DNA from: Teichococcus aerophilus
Lineage (GTDB): Bacteria; Pseudomonadota; Alphaproteobacteria; Acetobacterales; Acetobacteraceae
Direction of reading: 5' to 3'
Length of the DNA: 59,491 bases
Assembly (NCBI RefSeq): GCF_014490485.1
Contig: NZ_JACTVA010000034.1
Span: 1 to 59,491 of the forward strand
Part shown: positions 52,424 through 59,491 of the stretch, one piece after another
How positions within the stretch are numbered: position 1 is the first letter of the stretch
How the letters are laid out: each line of letters begins with the position of its first letter
Position numbers and translations under genes: made by a program
Notes under the pieces: generated by a model
What the model was told of the DNA's origin: nothing
Database searches by the model: none
What the model saw: only the letters and a program-made list of their open reading frames with translations

Positions 52424-53239
52424 TCAGGCCATGGCGTCTTGAGGCGCTCCCTGCGGCGTCCGCAGCTTCGGCCTGGAGGGCAGAATAGCGGCCCGCAGCG
52501 CCGCCAGGGCAGGGGGCACCGCGCCAGCCCCGAAGGGCTCGGGTACTTCCAGCGGACGGCCATCCTGCATGACGTAGCAGCGGTCGGCGAAGCCGCGCAG
52601 CAGGCGCATGTCGTGGGTGATGAACAGATAGGCGACGCCAGTGGTATGCCGCAGCCCTGCCAACAGGCGGAGGATGTGCGCCTGGGTTTCCAGATCCAGG
52701 CTGCTCACCGCCTCATCCAGCAACACCAGACGCGGGGCAGGGGCCAGGGCGCGGGCGATGCACAGGCGCTGCAGCTGGCCGCCGCTGAACCGATGCGCCA
52801 GCCGGCCGAGTTCCGTGGGCTCAAGCCCGACTGCCAGCACCAGTTCCTCCACCCGCAGTCGCAGCGCGGCACCGGACATTCCCAGGTAGCGCAGCGGCTC
52901 GGCCACAACGTCAAAGGCGCTGAAGCGGGGACTGGTGGCCCCATGCGGGTCCTGGAACACCGCCTGGATCTGTGGCCGTATCGCGGGGGCCATGCGGCCG
53001 GCCTCGTCCAGCAAGGGAAGCCCATCGAAGTTTACCGTGCCGGCATCCGGCTGCTCCAGCCCCAGCAGGATACGCCCCAGCGTAGACTTGCCAGAGCCGG
53101 TCTGCCCCAGCAGCGCGACGCATTCGCCCGCCTCGATGTGCAACTCGCCACCACGCAGCACGGCCACCGGCGGCCGCCGGGCGAACCAGCCGCCTGCCCG
53201 GTAGGTCTTCTCCACGCCCTTCAGCCGCAGCAGGCTCAT
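52424..53239 (-). CDS. nikE: Nickel ABC importer ATP-binding protein NikE
   Basis: The 271-aa ATPase has Walker A GQTGSGKSTLGRILLG (near 44-59), Q-loop IQAVFQDPHGATSPRF, signature FSGGQLQRLCIARALA and Walker B LVLLDEAVSSLDLE, all in the peptide/nickel subfamily form. It is the last gene of nikABCDE and overlaps nikD by four bases. Together NikD and NikE power uptake of nickel, probably as a chelate. Confidence 0.92.
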   Translation of the reverse strand: MSLLRLKGVEKTYRAGGWFARRPPVAVLRGGELHIEAGECVALLGQTGSGKSTLGRILLGLEQPDAGTVNFDGLPLLDEAGRMAPAIRPQIQAVFQDPHGATSPRFSAFDVVAEPLRYLGMSGAALRLRVEELVLAVGLEPTELGRLAHRFSGGQLQRLCIARALAPAPRLVLLDEAVSSLDLETQAHILRLLAGLRHTTGVAYLFITHDMRLLRGFADRCYVMQDGRPLEVPEPFGAGAVPPALAALRAAILPSRPKLRTPQGAPQDAMA

Positions 53240-54012
53240 TCCGTCGCCTCACCATACAGGGCAAAATGCGTGCGGAGCAGCGCCTGGGTGGCCGGATGGC
53301 ACGGCGCTTCGAACAGCCCGACAACGTCCCGCTGCTCAACGATGCGGCCGCCCTGCATCACCGCCACATCGTCAGCCAGCCGCGCGATGACGGAGAGGTC
53401 ATGCGTCACCAGCAACACCCCGATGCCACGCTGGGCCACCATCTGTTCCAGCAAGGCCAGGATCTGCGCCTGGACGGCCAGGTCCAGGTCGGTCGTCGGC
53501 TCGTCCGCCAGCAGAAAATCGGGGTCCCGGCACAGGGCCAACGCCAGCATGACCCGTTGCAACATCCCGCCGCTGAGCTGGAACGCATAGGAAGCCAGGA
53601 CGGCCGCCGGGTCAGCGAAACCGACTTCAGCCAGTAGCCCCGCCGCCCGGTCCGCCGCCGCTCGTCGCGCCAATCCGTGCGCCGCCAGCGTCTCGGCGAA
53701 ATGACGGCCGATGGTCACCAGGGGGTTGAAGCAGGCGCGGGGCGATTGCTGTACCAGCCCGACCACCGCGCCCCGCAGGGCCGCAACCTGTTGCGCCGCC
53801 AGCACCGCGCCGTCGCGCAGCACCTGTCCGCCGGTCTGGCGCAGGGCCGGCGGCAGCAGCCCCAACATGGCCAACACCGTCAGGCTCTTGCCGCCGCCGC
53901 TGGTCCCCACCAGCCCCAGCACGCGGCCGCGTGCCAGCTGTAAGGAGACATCCCGCACCAACGGCGTCGCGCCGGCGCTGACACACAGTCCCTGGATAGC
54001 CAGCGTGCTCAA
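53236..54012 (-). CDS. nikD: Nickel ABC importer ATP-binding protein NikD
   Basis: The 258-aa ATPase has Walker A GTSGGGKSLTVLAMLG (residues about 35-50), an unusual Gly in place of the common Ser before GK; the Q-loop VGLVQQSPRACFNPLVTIGR; signature QLSGGMLQRVMLALAL; and Walker B DFLLADEPTTDLDLAVQAQI. It overlaps nikC and nikE by four bases each, so the three are translated in step. Confidence 0.92.
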   Translation of the reverse strand: MSTLAIQGLCVSAGATPLVRDVSLQLARGRVLGLVGTSGGGKSLTVLAMLGLLPPALRQTGGQVLRDGAVLAAQQVAALRGAVVGLVQQSPRACFNPLVTIGRHFAETLAAHGLARRAAADRAAGLLAEVGFADPAAVLASYAFQLSGGMLQRVMLALALCRDPDFLLADEPTTDLDLAVQAQILALLEQMVAQRGIGVLLVTHDLSVIARLADDVAVMQGGRIVEQRDVVGLFEAPCHPATQALLRTHFALYGEATE

Positions 54013-54815
54013 TGCGCGTGGCCTTGCAGCGCCGGGTCCAACCGGTCCCGCAACGCATCACCCAGCAGATTGAACGCCAGCACCGTCAGCAGGATGGCAG
54101 CGCCTGGCAGCAGCACCAGCATCGGCGCCACGCGAAAAAACGGGCGGGCGTCGTTGATCATGATGCCCCATTCCGCCGCCGGGGCCGCCAGGCCCAGCCC
54201 CAGGAAGGACAGCCCCGCGACATGCAGCATCCAGTGCCCCAGATCCAGGCTGGCCAGGACCGCCAGCTGTCCGCCCACGGCCGGCAGCACGTGCCGGCGG
54301 GCCACGTCCAGCCGCGATGCACCTGCCACCCGCGCGGCCGCCACATAGTCCCTGGCCCGAAGGGAGAGCGTCAGCCCACGCACCAGCCGCGCATACCAGG
54401 CCCAGTGAGAGAGTGTGATGGCGATGACGACGTTGGTCAGGCCGGTCCCCAGCGCGCCTATGAAGAACAGCGCGAGCACCAGGGTCGGCACCGTCATGAA
54501 GGCATCGGCCACGCGCATCAGCATCGCGTCCACCACCCCGCCGAGCAGTCCGGCCGTGGCGCCCACCAGCGAGCCCAGCGCCAACACCAGCGCCAGGATG
54601 ATCGCCACGGCGCCCATGGAGGCCCGCGCGCCCCACAGCAGGCGGGAGAGTACGTCGCGGCCCAGATGGTCCGTACCCAGCCAGTGCAGGGCGGAAGGCG
54701 GCAGCAGGCGGCTCGCCAGGCTGGTCTCCGCCGGGTCGAACGGTGCCAGCCAGGGCGCGAACACCGCGGCGCCCAGCAGAACCGCTACCAGCAACAGCGC
54801 CAGACGCACCTTCAT
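54009..54815 (-). CDS. nikC: Nickel ABC importer permease NikC
   Basis: The 268-aa permease has the DppC/NikC pattern: a first helix (LALLLVAVLLGAAVFAPWLA), the HWLGTDHLGRDVLSRLLWGA block with its conserved DxxGRD, and the permease loop YVAAARVAGASRLDVARRHV. About six membrane helices are visible. The ATG at 54815 lies in the nikB stop (ATGA); a longer reading adds only Cys/Gly-rich shadow sequence. Confidence 0.9.
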   Translation of the reverse strand: MKVRLALLLVAVLLGAAVFAPWLAPFDPAETSLASRLLPPSALHWLGTDHLGRDVLSRLLWGARASMGAVAIILALVLALGSLVGATAGLLGGVVDAMLMRVADAFMTVPTLVLALFFIGALGTGLTNVVIAITLSHWAWYARLVRGLTLSLRARDYVAAARVAGASRLDVARRHVLPAVGGQLAVLASLDLGHWMLHVAGLSFLGLGLAAPAAEWGIMINDARPFFRVAPMLVLLPGAAILLTVLAFNLLGDALRDRLDPALQGHAH

Positions 54816-55753
54816 GCCGCGCGCGCCCCGAAGCGGATGCGCGGGTCCACCCAGGCATAGGCAAGGTCCACCAACAGATTGCACAGCACGAAGACCAGCG
54901 TCATCACCAGCACGAAGCCCTGCAGGACGGGGAAGTCCCGATTGGTGATGGCCAACAGCGCATATCGCCCCAGCCCCGGCCAGGCGAACACCATCTCCAC
55001 CACCATCGCCCCGCCCAGCAACTCACCCACATGCAGGCCCAGGGCGGTGAGGGGGGGGATCATTGCATTCAGCACAACATGCCGGCCGAGGATGGTCCGC
55101 CGCGGCAGGCCGCGCGCCCGCGCGAACACCAGGTGTCGCTCCCCCAGCACGCCCAGCACGGCGCTGCGCATCAGGCGCAGCGTCACGCAGGCGGACATGG
55201 TGGCAGTCGCCACGGCCGGCATGATGATGCTGGCAGGCCCGTCCCGCCCCATGGCCGGCAGCCAGCCCAGTTGCACGGAGAACAGCAGCACCAGCAGGAA
55301 GCCCAGCCAGAAATTCGGCAGCGATACGCCAAGGAAGGCGATGGCTCGGGTCAGGTGGTCGGGCCAGCGGTCCCGGTACAGCGCGGCCAGCAGGCCCAGC
55401 GGCAGCCCGACCAGCACCACCAGCAGCAACGCCGTACCCGCCAGTTGCAGGCTGGCGGGCAGGAAGTGCAGCACCTCCTCCAGCACCGGCCGCCCCGTGC
55501 TCCAGGACCGGCCGAGATCCAGCCGCAGCGCGCCGGACAGCCAACTCCAATATTGCGCGGCCAAAGGCTGGTCGAGGCCAAGCTGCTCCCGCGCCAGGGC
55601 CAGTGCGTCATCGGTGGGCGGCAATTGCGACAGGCGCAGATAATCCAGCGCCGGATCACCCCGCCCCAGCCGCAGCATCAGGAAGAACACCAGGGAGACG
55701 ATCAGCAGCAACGGTACCAGGGTCAGCAGCCGCCGCACGGCAAAGCCCAGCAC
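54812..55753 (-). CDS. nikB: Nickel ABC importer permease NikB
   Basis: The 313-aa permease starts MLGFAVRRLLTLVPLLLIVS, the usual first helix of DppB/NikB proteins. It contains LGLDQPLAAQYWSWLSGALR and LDLGRSWSTGRPVLEEVLHF in the periplasmic loop. The ATPase-contact loop is FARARGLPRRTILGRHVVLN, and VEMVFAWPGLGRYALLAITN lies near the C-terminus. Six membrane helices are predicted. It starts 3 bp after nikA and overlaps nikC. Confidence 0.92.
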   Translation of the reverse strand: MLGFAVRRLLTLVPLLLIVSLVFFLMLRLGRGDPALDYLRLSQLPPTDDALALAREQLGLDQPLAAQYWSWLSGALRLDLGRSWSTGRPVLEEVLHFLPASLQLAGTALLLVVLVGLPLGLLAALYRDRWPDHLTRAIAFLGVSLPNFWLGFLLVLLFSVQLGWLPAMGRDGPASIIMPAVATATMSACVTLRLMRSAVLGVLGERHLVFARARGLPRRTILGRHVVLNAMIPPLTALGLHVGELLGGAMVVEMVFAWPGLGRYALLAITNRDFPVLQGFVLVMTLVFVLCNLLVDLAYAWVDPRIRFGARAA

Positions 55754-55756
55754 CGC

Positions 55757-57334
55757 TCAGCCCCGGCGCATCTGCGCGAAGGGAATCTCGTAACGCGTGT
55801 CCCCGAACGGCACGGTGCCGAAACCCTTGCGGTAAACAAGCTTGTTGGTGAGGAAGGATACCGGCAAGTACACCGCCTGCTCGTGCAGCGTCGTCAGCAG
55901 CCAGCGGTACTCCGCCGCACGATGCTCCTCCTCGGTCGAGACCAGCACGGCGCCGATGCGGCGGTCGATCTCCGCCTTCATCGGCAGGCCGCGCTGGGCC
56001 TGGTAGTCGGCATGGGCGGGCTGCCGCATCGAGCCCAGAAAGGCATGCGGGTCGTAGGGCGCGCCCCAGGTGTCGGCGAAGATCATGCCGAACTCGCCGG
56101 AACGCTGGCGGCCGTAGAAGGTGGCCGCATCCTCGCCCAGCAGCCGCACCGCCATGCCGATGCGCGCCAGGTCACCCTGGATCGCCTCGGCCAGGGCCTT
56201 CTGCAGGGCATCGCTGCCGACGAAGCACAGGTCGAAGGCCAGCTCCTGGCCCTGCTTGCGGCGGCTACCGCCCCGCTGGGCGGCCCGGACCCAGCCGGCT
56301 TCCTCCAGCAAGGCCTCCGCCCGTGCGCGGTCAAACCCGAAGGGCGGCAGGCCGAGATCGGTGTAGGGGAAGTTCGGGGCAAACAGCGTCTGCGCCGCCG
56401 GCTCGGCGTCCAGCAGCACGTGGCGGACCAGCGCCTCACGGTCCACCCCGTGCTGGATGGCCTGGCGCACCGCCAGCTCCGCGGTGGGGGAGCGGCCGGA
56501 ATTCACCGCCAGCATCCGCGTCGCCAGCGGCGGGGAGACAGCAGTGGTAAAGCGCGGGTCGGTCGCGAAGCGGCGGAAGGTATCGCCGTCCAGCTGGTCG
56601 GTACCGTAGGTCAGATCAATCTCGCCGGTCTCCAGCGTCAGGGCCCGGGTGTTGGCATCGGCCACTACCTTCACCACCACACGCTCCAACGCCGGGGCCT
56701 CACCCCAATACAGCGTGTTGCGGGTGAAGACGTCCCGCTCCCCCCACACCGTCTCGGCCAGCACCCAAGGGCCGGTGCCGACGGGGGCGGAGACACCGCC
56801 TTCCGGCCGCAGCACGGCAGGGGAGGCGAAGCGCAAAGGCCGGATCAGCGCCAGTTCCGGCAGCGCGGGATAATAGGCGTGCGCCAGCCGCAGCCGGACC
56901 GTGCCGGCATCCACCGCCTCCGCATCCTCGATCTGCGCGACGAGGTCCAGCCAGGCATGGTTCTGCCGCCGGCCCAGCACTGCACGGATATTCGCCACCA
57001 CGGCAGCCGCATCGAACGGCGTACCGTCCGAGAAGCGCACGCCCCGGCGCAACGTGAACACCCAGTCCCGGCCTTCCTGCCGCCAGGCCGTAGCCAGGGC
57101 TGGCTGGATGCCGCCACCTTCCACGTAGCGCACCAGCGGCTCGTACAGCATCGACTGCGCGTACATCTGATTCGCCGAGTAGCCGTGCGGGTCCAGCGGC
57201 CCGGCATTGACGGGCCAGGAGAAGGTCAGGCTGCGCGCCGCGGCCGTGGCGGCGCGCGGGCGGCTGACGGGCTGCGGCATCCAGGCTAGGGTGGCGGTGG
57301 CAAGCAGGGACCGGCGCAGCAAGGGCGTCTCCAT
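55757..57334 (-). CDS. nikA: Nickel ABC importer periplasmic binding protein NikA
   Basis: The 525-aa class C binding protein has a signal peptide (LLRRSLLATATLAWMPQP, then RPRAA). NikA/DppA blocks include TFSWPVNAGPLDPHGYSANQ, YAQSMLYEPLVRYVEGGGIQ, WVFTLRRGVRFSDGTPFDAA, and a long C-terminal lobe with FADTWGAPYDPHAFLGSMRQ. The divergent nikR gene and its operator make nickel the ligand of choice. I set the start at the ATG at 57334, which leaves the operator 38 bp upstream. The ATG at 57370 (three bases from the operator) is possible, but its extra residues do not look like a signal peptide. Confidence 0.93.
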   Translation of the reverse strand: METPLLRRSLLATATLAWMPQPVSRPRAATAAARSLTFSWPVNAGPLDPHGYSANQMYAQSMLYEPLVRYVEGGGIQPALATAWRQEGRDWVFTLRRGVRFSDGTPFDAAAVVANIRAVLGRRQNHAWLDLVAQIEDAEAVDAGTVRLRLAHAYYPALPELALIRPLRFASPAVLRPEGGVSAPVGTGPWVLAETVWGERDVFTRNTLYWGEAPALERVVVKVVADANTRALTLETGEIDLTYGTDQLDGDTFRRFATDPRFTTAVSPPLATRMLAVNSGRSPTAELAVRQAIQHGVDREALVRHVLLDAEPAAQTLFAPNFPYTDLGLPPFGFDRARAEALLEEAGWVRAAQRGGSRRKQGQELAFDLCFVGSDALQKALAEAIQGDLARIGMAVRLLGEDAATFYGRQRSGEFGMIFADTWGAPYDPHAFLGSMRQPAHADYQAQRGLPMKAEIDRRIGAVLVSTEEEHRAAEYRWLLTTLHEQAVYLPVSFLTNKLVYRKGFGTVPFGDTRYEIPFAQMRRG

Positions 57335-57372
57335 ATGGCGGGGCCGCCAAGGGACCGTCAGCGGGACCATCA

Positions 57373-57400
57373 GTGTGATGTCTGAGGTCAAATATCATAC
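57373..57400. promoter_or_regulatory. NikR operator GTGTGA-N16-TCATAC
   Basis: The two half-sites are separated by exactly 16 bases and match the classic NikR site GTATGA-N16-TCATAC with one base change. It lies 38 bp before nikA and 43 bp before nikR, between the two divergent genes, so it should repress the importer when nickel is plentiful and may autoregulate nikR. Confidence 0.92.
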
Positions 57401-57443
57401 TGGGTACGCCGCCCTGTCCAGCCCAGACCCGCGAGGAGGCCGC

Positions 57444-57881
57444 ATGCAGCGCATCACCATCACCTTGGACGACACGCTGCTGGCCGAGATCGATGCTCTT
57501 GGCTACCAGAACCGCTCCGAAGCCATCCGTGACCTGGCGCGCGCCGGGCTGCGCGAAGCCGCAGAGGAACGAAGGCGGGAAGGGCCCTGCGTCGCCGCCC
57601 TGGCCTATGTGTACGACCACGCGCGGCGCGACCTCTCCCAGCGCCTGACCAGCAGCTTCCACGACCACCACGACCTTTCCGTCGCGACGATGCATGTGCA
57701 TCTCGACCACGAGAACTGCATGGAAGTCACGGTGCTGAAAGGCGACGCCACCCAGGTGCGTGGCTTCGGCGAGGCCGTGATTGCCGAACGTGGCGTGCGG
57801 CACGGCAGGCTGCTGATGATCGATGCAGGGCACACGGCGCATCACGGGCATCACGCCACGGCAGAGCCCGAGGCAGAGTAG
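57444..57881 (+). CDS. nikR: Nickel-responsive repressor NikR
   Basis: The 145-aa protein has a ribbon-helix-helix DNA-binding domain (MQRITITLDDTLLAEIDALG, then YQNRSEAIRDLARAGLREAA) and an ACT-like nickel-binding domain. The four nickel ligands are all present with the right spacing: His73, His84, His86 and Cys92 (ATMHVHLDHENCMEV). The C-terminus is His-rich (HTAHHGHHA) and may hold additional metal. GAGGAGG lies just upstream of the ATG. It is divergent from nikABCDE with an almost perfect NikR operator between them. Confidence 0.96.
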   Translation: MQRITITLDDTLLAEIDALGYQNRSEAIRDLARAGLREAAEERRREGPCVAALAYVYDHARRDLSQRLTSSFHDHHDLSVATMHVHLDHENCMEVTVLKGDATQVRGFGEAVIAERGVRHGRLLMIDAGHTAHHGHHATAEPEAE

Positions 57882-57921
57882 TCGAAACCAGCAGGCCTGT
57901 TGGCGGGCCTTGCGGGAAGCA

Positions 57922-57947
57922 GGGCCGGGAAGGAACCTCCCCGGCCC
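57922..57947. terminator. Hairpin between nikR and the VOC gene
   Basis: GGGCCGGGAAGG and CCTCCCCGGCCC form a 12-bp stem with one mismatch and a two-base AA centre (an effective loop of four to six). It lies between convergent genes; no T-run is present. Confidence 0.55.
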
Positions 57948-57954
57948 GGCGGCG

Positions 57955-58335
57955 TCAGCCCCGCTGCAGCAATTCCACCATCACGCCATCCGGCGCCGCC
58001 AGAAAGGCGATGCTCAGCCCCGGCTTCGGCGATTTCGGCTCCATGGTGAAGCGCACGCCCTTGGCCTTCAGCGCGGCGGCCGTGGCGGCAAGGTCCGTCA
58101 CCTTCAGGCCGATATGCTCCAGGCCCTGATGCGGCGTCGCCTGCGCGGCCGGGGTGCTGGCGGGCACCTGCTCGATGAACATCGCCACGCCGCCCAGATT
58201 CATCACCACGCGCAGCGCCTCGCCATTCATCACGCGGTCGCGGATCTCGGCGCCCAGGCAGTCCACGTAGAAGGCAGCGGCGGCCTCAGGGTCCGGGCTG
58301 CGCAGATGGAAATGGTCGAAGGTGAATTCGGTCAT
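57955..58335 (-). CDS. VOC-family (glyoxalase/dioxygenase superfamily) protein
   Basis: The 126-aa protein has one vicinal-oxygen-chelate domain: FDHFHLRSPDPEAAAAFYVD with a metal-binding His, EALRVVMNLGGVAMFIEQVP, GLEHIGLKVTDLAATAAALK with a second His, and APDGVMVELLQRG ending with the conserved Glu. This is the common layout of lyase, isomerase or resistance-type VOC proteins; reaction unknown. The ATG at 58335 fits the domain start. The neighbouring gene (155 bp away, same strand) is a hydratase-like enzyme, so both may belong to one carboxylic-acid pathway. Confidence 0.87.
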   Translation of the reverse strand: MTEFTFDHFHLRSPDPEAAAAFYVDCLGAEIRDRVMNGEALRVVMNLGGVAMFIEQVPASTPAAQATPHQGLEHIGLKVTDLAATAAALKAKGVRFTMEPKSPKPGLSIAFLAAPDGVMVELLQRG

Positions 58336-58422
58336 GGAAGTTCCCTGTTGGTAGTGGCCGGGCCGAGGCCGGGCCGGACGTTCGGAATGGCCGGTCGTGG
58401 CGGCCACCGGGCTTCATCGCGG

Positions 58423-58462
58423 GCCGTACCGGCGCCTGAGCCGGCACGCCGGCAGGTACGGC
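58423..58462. other. Long imperfect hairpin between the VOC and hydratase genes
   Basis: GCCGTACC (58423-58430) and GGTACGGC (58455-58462) pair perfectly. A four-base bulge follows, and then GGCG pairs with CGCC. It starts 29 bp after the hydratase stop (minus strand) and could terminate that transcript or stabilise its 3' end. No T-run. Confidence 0.5.
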
Positions 58463-58490
58463 AGCCTATGGCCGCCATACCCGCACCCTG

Positions 58491-59246
58491 TCACTCAACC
58501 GCGACTTCGACGGTGCCGAGGCCTGGGAATTCGGCCTTCACGCGGGTGCCCGGCTCGATCATCAGCATACCGGTGCAGCTGCCGGTCGTGACGACCATGC
58601 CGGCGACGAGGCCGCCATAGGCCCGCGCCCCGGTATCGGCCAGCCACTGCAGCAGGCGGACCGGATCGCCGGCGGTGTTGCCGCCCACATGGTCCACCAC
58701 CGTCTTGTCGTTGAAGGAAAGCCGCACCGGCTGGTTCACCGGATCGATCTTGCGCCAGTCGGCCAGAGCGGGCCCGACCACCAGCGCGCCATGATTCATC
58801 TGGTCGGCGACGTGGCTCATCGGTTCCGTCACGCCCAGGCGGGTGAAGCGGGTATCGACGAGCTCGATCACCGGATGCAGGCTTTCCACTGCGTCCAACA
58901 CCTCTTCCCGCGTGTAGGGCGTATCGCGCAACGGCAGGTCACGGCCGATCAGGTAGGCGATCTCGGCCTCGATGCCGACAACGTGGAAGCGGCTGGCCGC
59001 GACCGGGCCGGGCGTCATGATCAGGTCCACGGTGTTCAGCGGCGCCACGCCGGGCACGGCCTGCGGGTTGGCGGCCCCCACCTTGAAACCACCGACCGGC
59101 CCGCGCGCCTCAGCCACACGCTGCTGCACGGCCGTGGCTTCCTCCAGATTGGCGGGGCGGGCGCCTTCCGGCAGCGCGTCCAGCCAGACGCGGTCGCGGC
59201 GCGCCTTCAGTAGCGCTTCGGCGGCGGCGGCGATATCGGTGGCCAT
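58491..59246 (-). CDS. 2-keto-4-pentenoate hydratase / fumarylacetoacetate hydrolase-family protein
   Basis: The 251-aa protein has the FAH-superfamily hydratase pattern: GPVGGFKVGAANPQAVPGVA, the metal-binding HVVGIEAEIAYLIGRDLPLR with its E-x-E pair, ESLHPVIELVDTRFTRLG with another Glu, and a C-terminal GMVVTTGSCTGMLMIEPGTR. It probably hydrates a 2-oxo-pent-4-enoate or acts on a similar keto acid; no ring-cleavage genes are in the window to fix the substrate. It is preceded by GGAGGAAA and is 171 bp from the partial gene at the window end. Confidence 0.88.
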   Translation of the reverse strand: MATDIAAAAEALLKARRDRVWLDALPEGARPANLEEATAVQQRVAEARGPVGGFKVGAANPQAVPGVAPLNTVDLIMTPGPVAASRFHVVGIEAEIAYLIGRDLPLRDTPYTREEVLDAVESLHPVIELVDTRFTRLGVTEPMSHVADQMNHGALVVGPALADWRKIDPVNQPVRLSFNDKTVVDHVGGNTAGDPVRLLQWLADTGARAYGGLVAGMVVTTGSCTGMLMIEPGTRVKAEFPGLGTVEVAVE

Positions 59247-59417
59247 GCGGGATTTCCTCCAGGAATGCTGTCCCGCATTTGTGGACCGGCCAGCAGGCGC
59301 AGGCCAGCCCCCGGCCGTTACGAAACGCGTGCCAAGGCCTGTTCGCCAAGTCCTTCCGGGGCGCCGCTTCCCGCGTGCTTCAAGCCCCAGGCTGCTCTAA
59401 CCTGTGACGATCGCGCC

Positions 59418-59491
59418 TCAGATGGCGAAGTTGAGGGCTTCGGGAGTGGGCCGGCGCAGGCCCTTGGCGGCGGCGCGGCGCAGCAGTTCCG
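59418..59491 (-). CDS. 3' end of a gene entering from beyond the window
   Basis: The last 24 sense codons and a TGA stop are visible, encoding a helical, Arg/Ala-rich end (ELLRRAAAKGLRRPTPEALN, then FAI). The start lies outside the window and the product is not recognised. Confidence 0.5.
   Translation of the reverse strand, partial: ELLRRAAAKGLRRPTPEALNFAI

Overview
The window reads as DNA of a very GC-rich alphaproteobacterium, most likely a member of the Acetobacteraceae (Roseomonas-like). This is inferred from base composition and gene content: Bug-type and TRAP solute-binding proteins, BKACE and DUF779/aldehyde dehydrogenase genes. Genes are tightly packed, no gene-free stretch exceeds 300 bp, and I found no rRNA, tRNA, CRISPR array, transposase or phage gene. 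A parAB pair sits next to a 28-bp perfect palindrome whose core fits the repABC-type parS pattern GTT-N4-GC-N4-AAC. The window may therefore lie on a chromid or megaplasmid, although no replication initiator is present.

Positions 1-15032 hold one end of a type VI secretion (T6SS) locus: tssL (cut by the window edge), tssK, tagH, a small locus protein and vgrG on the minus strand, then a divergent three-gene unknown module. After these come a glycine-zipper/SH3 lipoprotein with a large exported WD40-caspase protein, and a compact effector cassette. The cassette holds an Eag chaperone (DUF1795), a prePAAR-TM-PAAR protein ending in a polymorphic-toxin domain that resembles Ntox50, and a small acidic candidate immunity protein. 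An unidentified 219-aa gene follows.

Positions 15077-28353 carry accessory metabolism and transport: DUF779 with aldehyde dehydrogenase, an FCD-type GntR regulator with a Bug solute-binding protein, an RND efflux pair facing its TetR regulator across a clear double operator, a complete TRAP transporter, and a DUF1810 protein.

Positions 28389-39390 form an 11-kb co-directional block: tkt, a four-gene ABC importer, an RpiR regulator, iolC fused to its DUF2090 aldolase domain, iolB, and a GAF-Fis regulator. GGAA-N6-TTCC sites, the motif reported for rhizobial IolR, lie between rpiR and iolC. The other iol genes are not in the window.

Positions 39483-47570 hold a PspA-like gene facing a TetR gene across three TGAAC-N3-GTTCA palindromes, an M20 peptidase, a MarR regulator with its own palindrome, a PcaB-like lyase overlapping a BKACE enzyme, a small unknown gene under a Fur-like box, an Asp/Asn beta-hydroxylase and a short-chain dehydrogenase.

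Positions 47605-57881 contain parBA and parS, a three-gene L-fucose-type oxidation operon, and a complete nickel importer nikABCDE divergent from nikR with a textbook NikR operator. A VOC-family protein, a 2-keto-4-pentenoate hydratase-like enzyme and the last codons of another gene close the window.
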